DNA of 36,473 nucleotides, from the NCBI GenBank assembly GCA_018970945.1, contig JAGWVJ010000019.1:1-36473 (forward strand). The letters are read 5' to 3'. Positions 14,664-21,072 of this stretch are shown piece after piece. The position numbers and the translations under genes are program-made. The notes below the pieces were generated by a model. The model made no database searches, was not told where the DNA came from, and saw only the letters and a list, made by a program, of their open reading frames with translations. Position 1 is the stretch's first letter, and every line of letters begins with the position of its first letter. The DNA comes from Cyanobacteria bacterium REEB417. GTDB taxonomy: Bacteria > Cyanobacteriota > Cyanobacteriia > PCC-6307 > Cyanobiaceae.

Positions 14664-15832
14664 GCGTCGCCCACGCTGCGGTGCAGCTCCAGCAGCGCCT
14701 GGTCGAGGGTGTCGTTGCCAGGGTCCTGAGCCAGCCGTTGGCCCAAGTCGCGCACCACCGCCGCCACCAGGGGGGCATCGGTCAGCTCGGCCAGCGAGCG
14801 GAGCTCATCAGCCTCCGGACTGAGCCCCACGCGGAGGCGCCGCTTGAGCCGCAGCAGCTGGGCCTCCCAGCGCTGCAGCAGGCCATCGAGCCGCTGTTGA
14901 CCGCAAATGCTCAGCTGACCGCTGAGCTCCAGCAACAGCAGATCGGCGCCCACCCGGCCCTGCAGCAGCCCCTCGACCTGGCGCTCCAGCGCTGCCAGGT
15001 CACCGTCGCCATTGAGGGCGACCTGCAGCGGATGCCAGCCCACCGTGCCGCTGGTGGTGGAGCTCACCCGGGCAGCCCCGCCCCGGATGAGCTCCACCAC
15101 CAGCACCTGGCCGCTGCGGTAGTCGGCATGGCGTGGAAACCGATCGGCTTCGGGGGTGCCGCTGTACCAGGCCTTGGCGTGCACCTGCTTGCAACCGTGC
15201 CAGTCGCCCAGGGCCACGTAGTCGACCTGCTCCAGCCAGGGGGCCCGCAGGTCGATCAGGTTGGCGGGGCCGCTGGGGTTGTCGTCATCGAGATCGCTGC
15301 CGGCAAAACCGCTCACGCCTCCGTGGGCCAGCACCAACCGGGGCTTGTTCGCCGGCAGGCTGCCCCAGTCGAGGCGGTTGAGCCAGCCACAGGGGTCGCT
15401 GCTGTCGTGGCGCTGCTCCAGACCACAGGGAAGGATCAGCAGATCGTCCAGTTCGAGGGGCTGGCGCTGATCCAGAACCGCCAGAGCGGGTGCACGGCGC
15501 TGCCGCTCGTCGGCGAACAGCGGCGATTGCCAGATGCTTCCCGGACCCCCATGGTCGTGGTTTCCCGGGATCACCAGGGTTGGGCAACCGATGCGGCCGA
15601 TGGCCGCACACACGCCGCTCACATCACTCGGGCTCGGCGTGGGCGAATCAAACAGATCGCCGGCCACCACCACGGCCCTGGCCCCAGCGTCAGCGGCGGC
15701 CGCCGCGATGCGGTCGATGGCCTCGAGGCGCACCTGACGCAGCCGGCTGCGTTTGTCGGGGTCGCTGATCCGGCCATAGGGTTTGCCGATCTGCCAGTCG
15801 GCCGTATGCAGCACGGTGATGGCTGTCGGCAC
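14654..15832 (-). CDS. SbcD/Mre11/YhaO-like metallophosphoesterase (DNA nuclease)
   Basis: 392 aa from GTG 15832. Calcineurin-type nuclease core with motif I HTADWQIG, motif II GDLFDS, motif III GNHDHG, a further HGG (VLAHGGVSG) and GDWHG. Mre11 family members have DxH in motif I (D-W-H); here the residue is glutamine (D-W-Q), so one classical metal ligand is changed. I recall DWQIG in a subgroup of bacterial SbcD-like proteins but could not check. Residues after about 300 form the C-terminal capping and dimer region. It pairs with the overlapping SbcC-like ATPase to make an Mre11-Rad50-type complex, cytoplasmic, double-strand-break or hairpin processing inferred. The gene starts 75 bp from the divergent cytochrome. 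Confidence 0.92.
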   Translation of the reverse strand: MPTAITVLHTADWQIGKPYGRISDPDKRSRLRQVRLEAIDRIAAAAADAGARAVVVAGDLFDSPTPSPSDVSGVCAAIGRIGCPTLVIPGNHDHGGPGSIWQSPLFADERQRRAPALAVLDQRQPLELDDLLILPCGLEQRHDSSDPCGWLNRLDWGSLPANKPRLVLAHGGVSGFAGSDLDDDNPSGPANLIDLRAPWLEQVDYVALGDWHGCKQVHAKAWYSGTPEADRFPRHADYRSGQVLVVELIRGGAARVSSTTSGTVGWHPLQVALNGDGDLAALERQVEGLLQGRVGADLLLLELSGQLSICGQQRLDGLLQRWEAQLLRLKRRLRVGLSPEADELRSLAELTDAPLVAAVVRDLGQRLAQDPGNDTLDQALLELHRSVGDACA

Positions 15833-15907
15833 CTGGGGACCACCCGCGCTCGAGCGACCTGTCTAGCGCCTGAAGCCCCAGACTGGAACCGCACCTGCGC
15901 GGGCGGT

Positions 15908-16270
15908 ATGGCTTCTCACTTCTGCAGGGTGCTGAGGGCCCGCATCCTCCAGGCACTCGCCCTGCTGTTGGTCGTGCTGCTGGCCTGGTGGCCCCTGCCG
16001 GCCCAGGCAAGCCCCGATGGGGCGCTGCTGTTTGACAACCATTGCGCCGGATGCCACATCCATGGCGGCAACATCATCCGGCGCGGCAAGACCCTTCAAC
16101 TGGGCGCCCTGGAGCGCCAGGGACTGGCCAGTCCCGAGGCGATCGCCCGGGTGGCCGCGGCCGGCATCGGCCAGATGGGCGGCTATGCCTCGAGCCTCGG
16201 CGATGGCGGTCCCGAAGCGGTGGCGGCCTACGTGTGGCAGCAGGCCCAGGCCGGTTGGCCCCGGGCCTAG
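15908..16270 (+). CDS. Cytochrome c6-like protein (class I cytochrome c)
   Basis: 120 aa from ATG 15908. Signal peptide ends at about residue 34 (LLVVLLAWWPLPAQA), exporting it to the thylakoid lumen or periplasm. Heme c attachment is CAGCH (C46, C49, H50). The axial methionine is probably M90 in GIGQMGGY. The order RRGKTLQLGALERQGL then AAYVWQQAQAGW follows cytochrome c6, which carries electrons from cytochrome b6f to photosystem I or to oxidase. The NIIRRGKTL region and the shortened Met loop resemble the c6B/c6C side groups rather than PetJ itself; that subgroup is a recollection. It overlaps the convergent YciI gene by 4 bp. Confidence 0.87.
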   Translation: MASHFCRVLRARILQALALLLVVLLAWWPLPAQASPDGALLFDNHCAGCHIHGGNIIRRGKTLQLGALERQGLASPEAIARVAAAGIGQMGGYASSLGDGGPEAVAAYVWQQAQAGWPRA

Positions 16271-16539
16271 AAGGCTTGGGTCCAGGGGTGAATCTCGATC
16301 GCGCTCCAGATCCCCTCGCGCCAGTAGACATCAGCCTTGACCAGGGCTTCGATGGCCTCAGCCGAGTCGCCCTCGAAGATGCCGAACACCCGGCTCAGGT
16401 CGGTGGTGGGCCCCAGGGTGACCAGGCTGCCGCCCTCCTTGAGCTGCTGCAGCCGGGCCAGGTGCTCCTCGCGGAAGGGGGCTCGTTTCTCGAGCACGTC
16501 CTCGCAATAGGTGCCCCAGAGAACAAACCGCGATGCCAT
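16267..16539 (-). CDS. YciI family protein
   Basis: 90 aa ferredoxin-like dimer of the YCII family. The strand order fits: MASRFVLWGTYCEDVLEKR, then R(x)xHLARLQQLKEGGSLVTLGP, VFGIFEGDSAEAIEALVKADVY and IWSAIEIHPWTQAF. The family histidine is in REEHL and the aspartate in KADVY, both of which are conserved in YciI. Function is not established; some members are dehydrochlorinase- or monooxygenase-like. The start codon is intertwined with the upstream end of the aminotransferase frame (16533-16539), so the two genes have very short, divergent leaders. Confidence 0.88.
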   Translation of the reverse strand: MASRFVLWGTYCEDVLEKRAPFREEHLARLQQLKEGGSLVTLGPTTDLSRVFGIFEGDSAEAIEALVKADVYWREGIWSAIEIHPWTQAF

Positions 16540-16553
16540 GCCAGCGTGCCGTG

Positions 16554-17822
16554 ATGCGTGTGGATCCTCCCAGATCCGGGCTGCCTGAACGGCCTGGCCC
16601 GGCCCCGCGCCTGGATGGCGTGATGCAACCGGTGATCCCCGAGATCAGTGCCCTGGTGCGCGCCACCCCCGGCTGTCTGTCGCTGGCCCAGGGCATGGTC
16701 AGCTGGGGCCCGCCGCCGGGGGTGGCCGCCGTGCTGGGCGCCGCTGCCGCAGAGATGGCGGCTGCTGCCGGCGCTGCTGCGCTCAACCGCTACGGCGCCA
16801 TGGCCGGCGATGATCCAGTTCTGGAGGCCATCGGCGCTGAGCTCACAGCGCCGGCCCGTCCCGGGGGGCCGTTGCAGCTCGAGGGCTCCACGCTGCTGGT
16901 GACCGCCGGCAGCAACATGGCGTTCAACGCCATCGCCCAGGTGATCACGGAGCCTGGCGATGAGCTGATCCTGCCGTTGCCCTACTACTTCAACCATGCG
17001 ATGGCGGTGCAGCTGGCCGGGGGCGTGGCGGTGCCGGTGCACGCGGGGCTGATCCCCGACCCCGAGCGCCTGGCGGCGGCGATCAGCCCCCGCACCCGGG
17101 CCATCGTGACCGTCTCCCCCAACAACCCCAGCGGCGTGGTGATGCCCCGGGCGGTGCTGGAGCCGATCAACCGGTTGTGCGCGCAGCGGGGCCTGTTTCA
17201 CATTCATGACGAGGCCTATGAGCACTTTGTGCACGGCCCGACGCCCCACTGGAGCCCTGGTTCCCAGGCGGGAGCGGAAGGGCACACGGTCAGCCTGTTT
17301 TCCCTGTCCAAGGCCTACGGCATGGCGGGGTGGCGGCTGGGCTATGCGGTGCTGCCGGCCCAGCTGAGGCCAGGTCTGGCCCAGGTGCAGGACACGGTGC
17401 TCATCTGCCCGCCCAGGCTCACCCAACGGGCGGCGGTGGCGGCCCTGGCAGCCGGTGCAGCCTGGTGCCGGCCCCGGGTCGCCCGGCTCGCAACTCTGCA
17501 GCAGCATCTGGTCGGCGCCGTCGCCCAGGCCCGCGCCGGCGGGCTGCCGCTGCGGCTGCTGGCCGAGCCCGATGGCGCCTTCTATGGGCTCCTGGCGCTG
17601 GAGCCCGAGGCGTCAAAGCGCCTATCGGTCGCGGGTGTCGATGGACGCACCCTGATGCGGCGGTTGGCCAGCAGCTACGGCGTGGCCTGCGTCAGTGGTG
17701 ATGCCTTTGGCCTGGACGGCCATGCCCTGCGGCTCAGCACCGGCATGGTCGATGGTCCCACCCTGACCGTTGCGTTGCAACGGTTGTTCGGCGGCATCGG
17801 GGCACTGCTCGGCCAGGCTTGA
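16554..17822 (+). CDS. Pyridoxal-phosphate-dependent aminotransferase, class I/II
   Basis: 422 aa from ATG 16554; ATGs at 16533 and 16623 are alternatives. I favour the upstream part because APRLDGVMQPVIPEIS reads as conserved family sequence. The fold-type-I markers are present: SLAQGMVSWGPP, NRYGAMAGDDP, LVTAGSNMAFNAIAQ, the SPNNPSG motif, DEAYEHF, the PLP-binding lysine in SLSKAYGMAGWRLGY, and the substrate-carboxylate arginine in ALRLSTGM. It resembles aspartate/aromatic-type aminotransferases in cyanobacteria, but the amino-acid substrate is not decidable. Together with the small membrane protein that follows it forms a two-gene unit (TTGA overlap). Confidence 0.93.
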   Translation: MRVDPPRSGLPERPGPAPRLDGVMQPVIPEISALVRATPGCLSLAQGMVSWGPPPGVAAVLGAAAAEMAAAAGAAALNRYGAMAGDDPVLEAIGAELTAPARPGGPLQLEGSTLLVTAGSNMAFNAIAQVITEPGDELILPLPYYFNHAMAVQLAGGVAVPVHAGLIPDPERLAAAISPRTRAIVTVSPNNPSGVVMPRAVLEPINRLCAQRGLFHIHDEAYEHFVHGPTPHWSPGSQAGAEGHTVSLFSLSKAYGMAGWRLGYAVLPAQLRPGLAQVQDTVLICPPRLTQRAAVAALAAGAAWCRPRVARLATLQQHLVGAVAQARAGGLPLRLLAEPDGAFYGLLALEPEASKRLSVAGVDGRTLMRRLASSYGVACVSGDAFGLDGHALRLSTGMVDGPTLTVALQRLFGGIGALLGQA

Positions 17823-18232
17823 CACCCATAGGGGCGGCTTCAGCATTGGGCACAGTTGCGCGTGCGCTGGTGACCCTCAGGCAGAAGGCGATCGCCGCCG
17901 GCGGGGTGATCGCCGGCGTCGCTGCTGTGGTGCTAGGGCTGCAGTGGTTGCTGGCCCACCTGGCCTACGAACAGCAGCTGGCCCGCTGCAATGCCCTGCG
18001 CGACCAGCTTTCACAGACCAAGGGCCGTCTGGATGCGACGACCCGTGACATGCGCCAGAGCCGGCTCAACCCCGAGCAGGCGAGGCTTCTGCGCAGCACC
18101 GATCCTGCGGCCTATGTGAACTACTCGGAGAAGGTGGCCACCAAGGTGGACGCCGTCGCCGACTCTGGTGAGCAGCTGGTCAACCTCAGCAGTGACTACC
18201 AGGCGGCCCGCTGCCTCGACGTGGTGCGCTGA
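17819..18232 (+). CDS. Hypothetical membrane-anchored protein
   Basis: 137 aa if started at TTG 17819, which overlaps the aminotransferase stop; TTG 17846 or GTG 17870 are also possible. One transmembrane helix lies near residues 26-46 (AAGGVIAGVAAVVLGLQWLL), followed by a mostly helical, polar C-terminal part (AYEQQLARCNALRDQLSQ, KGRLDATTRDMRQSR, YVNYSEKVATKVDAVA) that would face one side of the membrane. It has two cysteines (C57 and C133). I recognise no family. A GCGATCGC site is inside the gene at 17888-17895. Confidence 0.6.
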   Translation: MTPIGAASALGTVARALVTLRQKAIAAGGVIAGVAAVVLGLQWLLAHLAYEQQLARCNALRDQLSQTKGRLDATTRDMRQSRLNPEQARLLRSTDPAAYVNYSEKVATKVDAVADSGEQLVNLSSDYQAARCLDVVR

Positions 18233-18375
18233 GCTGCGTCCTGCCGCACCACGCCCCAGCGGCCCATGGTGGGCCAGTGCCGCAGCCGCAGTCCCACACA
18301 ACCGGTGTCGTGCCCCTGGCCGATTTCAGGTGCGCCGCATAGGCCTCAAAGAACGCCTCCGGTTAGGTGGGGCGA

Positions 18376-19014
18376 TCACGCCCATAGGCCGTCGTCACCG
18401 GCAGCGTCACCGGCAGCGGCAAACACCAGCAGACGGTTGTTGGCGGGCATCGTCAGGTCGGCTCGCGGTTGCAGGCCATGCCTGCTGGCCAGCAGGGTCA
18501 GCCAGTCGGCGTCGCGCACCCCCATGGCGGGGTCGAGACTGCGCAGATGGGCATCAAAGGCGGCATTGCTGGGGGCCGTGTGCCGCCCACCATCGCTGAA
18601 GGGGCCATAGAGCAGCAGCAGGCCGCCGGGGACCAGCAGTGCCGCAGCTCCGGCCACCAGATCGGGCACCGCAGCGGCCGGCATGATGTGGGCCGTGTTG
18701 GCGCTGAACACGGCATCGAAGCGACCAGGGGGCCAGGGGCCTGTGGTCACATCGAGGGCGACCGCATCGGCCAGGTGACTGCCGGCGGCTTGCTGGCTGC
18801 GGCCCTCACGGTCGATGCGCTCCTGCAGCGCGGCCAACTGCCCGGCCCGTTCGCTCGGCAGCCAGTGCAACTGCTCGCGCTGGCGCGTGAAGTGCACCGC
18901 ATGCTGGCCGCTGCCCGAGCCCACCTCAAACACCCGTGCCGGCCGCGGCAACCAACGCTCCAACGCCTCGGCGATGGGCTGCTTGTTGCGTTCGCAGGCT
19001 TCAGAAAACAGCAC
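18376..19014 (-). CDS. DUF938 family class I SAM-dependent methyltransferase
   Basis: 212 aa. The S-adenosylmethionine motif I is VFEVGSGSGQHAVHF, preceded by the typical start MLFSEACERNKQPIAEALERWL. Motif II and the post-motifs are AVALDVTT, FDAVFSANTAHIMP and LLVPGGLLLLYGPFSDGGRHTAPSNAAFDAHLRSLDP, which is highly characteristic of DUF938. Substrate unknown. Its last codons contain a 12-bp duplication (18394-18417, giving GDAAGDDG). It begins 29 bp downstream of trpA on the same strand, so it probably ends the ndhL-DUF3007-trpA transcript. Confidence 0.9.
   Translation of the reverse strand: MLFSEACERNKQPIAEALERWLPRPARVFEVGSGSGQHAVHFTRQREQLHWLPSERAGQLAALQERIDREGRSQQAAGSHLADAVALDVTTGPWPPGRFDAVFSANTAHIMPAAAVPDLVAGAAALLVPGGLLLLYGPFSDGGRHTAPSNAAFDAHLRSLDPAMGVRDADWLTLLASRHGLQPRADLTMPANNRLLVFAAAGDAAGDDGLWA
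18394..18417. repeat. 12-bp tandem duplication in the DUF938 gene end
   Basis: Two identical copies of gtcaccggcagc at 18394-18405 and 18406-18417. On the minus strand they encode the repeated Ala-Gly-Asp-Ala-type residues near the C-terminus. In frame, so no truncation results. Confidence 0.85.
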
Positions 19015-19043
19015 GGCTGGCAGGGCGACGGCGCGCGTCGCGA

Positions 19044-19850
19044 TCAGGGCTGATCCAGGGCCAGGCGCAGCTCGTTGCAGAACCGGCCCGCGGCATCGGC
19101 CACCGGTTGGCCGCAGCTGTGAGCTTCAGCCATCACCTTGACCAGGGCGCTGCCGACGATGGCGCCATCGGCTCCCCAGTCACGCACCCGGCGGGCCTGC
19201 TCGGGGCCCGAGATGCCGAAACCCACGGCCACCGGCGTGCCGCCCTGGGCCTTGAGCTGTTGCACCAGCGGTCCCACCCGCTCCTGCAGGTTGGTGCGCA
19301 CCCCGGTCACCCCGGTGACGCTCACCAGGTAGGTGAAGCCGCGGCTGGCCGCGTGGATCCGGGCCATCCGCTCGGCCGGGGTGGTGGGGGCTACCAGCAG
19401 CACCAGATCGAGGCCGTGGCTGGTGGCGATGGTGGAGAGTCTTTCGGCTTCCTCGAGAGGCAGGTCGGGCACCACCAGCCCGGCGGCACCGGCGTCAGCG
19501 GCCTCGGCGCAGAAGGCCTCCATGCCTTTGTTGAGCAGCGGGTTGCTGTAGGTGAACAGCACCACTGGAATCGCAAGCCGGTCTTTGAGGTCGCCCAGCA
19601 TCCCCAGCACCCCGGCCGGGGTGGTGGCCGCGGCCAGGGCGCGGCTCGCGGCCGCCTGGATCACCGGGCCGTCGGCCAAAGGGTCGCTGTAGGGGATGCC
19701 CAGTTCGATCAGGTCGGCGCCGCCAGCCTGCAGGGCCAGCAGCGTGTCGGTGGTGGTGGTGAGATCGGGATCACCTGCCATCACAAAGGGCATCAGGGCG
19801 CAGCGCTGTTGCTGCCGCAGGGCCTCAAAACGCTGCTGGATCGCCGTCAC
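19044..19850 (-). CDS. trpA: Tryptophan synthase alpha chain
   Basis: 268 aa; cleaves indole-3-glycerol phosphate to indole for the beta chain in tryptophan biosynthesis. Catalytic residues are visible: the glutamate in [17 protein letters not shown], with D of that same segment, plus the phosphate-binding [28 protein letters not shown]. Other landmarks are [38 protein letters not shown] and [12 protein letters not shown], then [13 protein letters not shown]. Complete and normal in length. The start overlaps the end of the DUF3007 gene by four bases. trpB is not in the window. Confidence 0.97.
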   Translation of the reverse strand: MTAIQQRFEALRQQQRCALMPFVMAGDPDLTTTTDTLLALQAGGADLIELGIPYSDPLADGPVIQAAASRALAAATTPAGVLGMLGDLKDRLAIPVVLFTYSNPLLNKGMEAFCAEAADAGAAGLVVPDLPLEEAERLSTIATSHGLDLVLLVAPTTPAERMARIHAASRGFTYLVSVTGVTGVRTNLQERVGPLVQQLKAQGGTPVAVGFGISGPEQARRVRDWGADGAIVGSALVKVMAEAHSCGQPVADAAGRFCNELRLALDQP

Positions 19851-20224
19851 GCCTGCTGTTCGGATGCCCCTGAGCCTATGGGGTCGGATTCAGCGGACGG
19901 GCTGCCCGACTCTGCAGCTGTTTCGGCCAGGAGTCTGGCCTGCTCCTCGGGGCTGAGGGCTTCAAAGCGGCGCAGCAGCTCGGCATCGGTGTAGGCGTCG
20001 TAGGCCTGGCGGTAGTCGCGGCGCTGCTGCATGTAGGTCATGCGGCCGGTGACCGCCCGAAACAGGTAGCTGCCGGTCCACAGGACCACCACCACCATGA
20101 GCACGGCCGAGGCCGCGATGCCGGCCGAAAACCCTTCGAAGCCCGTGGATGCAAAAGCGGCATACCCCGCCGCACCCAGCCCGAGAACCGCCAAACCCAG
20201 CAGCAGGGCACCCCCTTTGGTCAT
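19847..20224 (-). CDS. DUF3007 family membrane protein
   Basis: 125 aa. Two N-terminal membrane helices ([19 protein letters not shown] and [22 protein letters not shown]), then the conserved soluble segment [18 protein letters not shown] and [19 protein letters not shown]. This is the cyanobacterial and plastid DUF3007 family, usually found beside ndhL and trpA as here. It may be linked to NDH-1 or chlororespiration by context, but no function is established. The acidic C-terminal tail ([17 protein letters not shown]) is variable. It lies 5 bp after ndhL. Confidence 0.92.
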   Translation of the reverse strand: MTKGGALLLGLAVLGLGAAGYAAFASTGFEGFSAGIAASAVLMVVVVLWTGSYLFRAVTGRMTYMQQRRDYRQAYDAYTDAELLRRFEALSPEEQARLLAETAAESGSPSAESDPIGSGASEQQA

Positions 20225-20229
20225 GGGTG

Positions 20230-20481
20230 TCAGACCTGCCCCTGGCCCGCCATGCGCAGGTTGATGAACGGGGCAAACAGAATCAACCCTGGAAAAAACA
20301 GAAACACCAGGCCGTAGACCCCCAGGCGTTCCAACTTGCCCATGGTGGTCCAGCGCCTGACCATCCAGGCGTAGAGCAGCAGGGGCATCACCACCAGGTA
20401 GGCGCCTCCCAGCACGACATAGAGACCAAGCACCAGAAGGGTCTCGGGCGTGATGGCACTCATGAAGCCGGGCAAGGTCAC
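20230..20481 (-). CDS. ndhL: NAD(P)H-quinone oxidoreductase subunit L
   Basis: 83 aa hydrophobic subunit of the cyanobacterial NDH-1 complex, thylakoid membrane, cyclic electron flow and CO2 uptake. Two or three helices: [26 protein letters not shown] and [25 protein letters not shown]; the central [16 protein letters not shown] is typical. The start at 20481 gives [13 protein letters not shown]; the second ATG (residue 7) would match the shorter homologues. First gene of the ndhL-DUF3007-trpA-DUF938 transcript. Confidence 0.93.
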   Translation of the reverse strand: MTLPGFMSAITPETLLVLGLYVVLGGAYLVVMPLLLYAWMVRRWTTMGKLERLGVYGLVFLFFPGLILFAPFINLRMAGQGQV

Positions 20482-20640
20482 TGGCTCAGCACAGTTGAAT
20501 GAAGCATAGGAGCGGTGTGCAGGGCATCGGTCGGGGTGTGCGCCGACGCGGTGTGCGCCGACCCGGTGTGTGCCCCGATCGCTTGGGTGACCCTCGAGGA
20601 CTGCTGACGCAGCAACAGCCCGGCCTAAGCTGCGCCCAAT
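20482..20640. promoter_or_regulatory. Divergent region between ndhL and tRNA-Leu, with tandem repeat
   Basis: 159 bp serving promoters on both strands. It holds three 15-bp units at 20535-20549, 20550-20564 and 20565-20579 (ggtgtgcgccgacgc, ggtgtgcgccgaccc, ggtgtgtgccccgat). The first two differ by one base; the third is diverged. A fourth, partial relative (ggtgtgc) is at 20514-20520. The repeat is not in a gene. No terminator and no clear promoter hexamers were found. Confidence 0.55.
20535..20579. repeat. 15-bp tandem repeat x3 upstream of tRNA-Leu
   Basis: Three consecutive units that all begin ggtgtg; the first two are 14/15 identical. Located 61 bp before the tRNA 5' end, so it does not touch the mature tRNA. 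Confidence 0.85.
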
Positions 20641-20724
20641 GGGGGCATGGCGAAACCGGTAGACGCAGCAGACTTAAAATCTGCAGGCCGCAAGGCTGTG
20701 GGGGTTCAAGTCCCCCTGCCCCCA
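20641..20724 (+). tRNA. trnL-UAA: tRNA-Leu (anticodon UAA), no intron
   Basis: Acceptor stem GGGGGCA (20641-20647) pairs with TGCCCCC (20717-20723), followed by the discriminator A at 20724; the CCA end is not encoded. Anticodon stem GCAGA/TCTGC encloses the 7-nt loop CTTAAAA, so the anticodon is TAA. The variable arm is long, as expected for a class II tRNA, and the T arm is GGGGG-TTCAAGT-CCCCC. Length 84 nt. The gene is uninterrupted, unlike the trnL-UAA of many cyanobacteria, which carry a group I intron at the anticodon. The next gene starts 6 bp later, so they may share a transcript. Confidence 0.97.
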
Positions 20725-20730
20725 TCGGTC

Positions 20731-21072
20731 ATGCCGGATCCGCAGCTCGAACGCGAGCTTGAGCAGGCTCGCCAGCATGGCCGCTGGTTATCTGACGATG
20801 AACGCGTCGCCCTCGACCGAGAGCAGCAGCAGGCGGTCGACCAGGCCCAGGGGCAGCGGCAGAACCGCCGCAAGCTGATCCTGCTCACGGGGGTTTGCCT
20901 GCTGTTGCCGCCGCTGTGGCCCCTGGCCCTGGGACTCATGTTGGTGTTGCTGTTTCCGCGCACCACCAGGCGCTTCGGGCTGATCGCCGGTGTGATCCTG
21001 CTGGCTGGCGGGGCCTTGGTGCTGCTGCTGTTGCTCAGCCTGGTGGTGGCGATTCTGATGGCGGTGTTCTGA
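20731..21072 (+). CDS. Small two-helix membrane protein of unknown function
   Basis: 113 aa from ATG 20731; a longer frame runs back through the tRNA and is not coding. The N-terminal half is a charged, glutamine-rich helix (DPQLERELEQARQHGRWL, DDERVALDREQQQAVDQA), the C-terminal half two membrane helices (KLILLTGVCLLLPPLWPLAL and RFGLIAGVILLAGGALVLL). No family recognised. It follows tRNA-Leu by 6 bp. The last 38 bp (21035-21072) overlap the convergent RND gene. Confidence 0.7.
   Translation: MPDPQLERELEQARQHGRWLSDDERVALDREQQQAVDQAQGQRQNRRKLILLTGVCLLLPPLWPLALGLMLVLLFPRTTRRFGLIAGVILLAGGALVLLLLLSLVVAILMAVF

Noticed and set aside
13722-14729. A 335-aa plus-strand frame inside the SbcC-like gene
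   Set aside because: Its leucine/glutamine repeats are the complement of the coiled coil; no start context or family similarity.
20482-20640. Integration site or genomic island next to tRNA-Leu
   Set aside because: No integrase, no duplicated tRNA 3' end and ordinary housekeeping genes on both sides.
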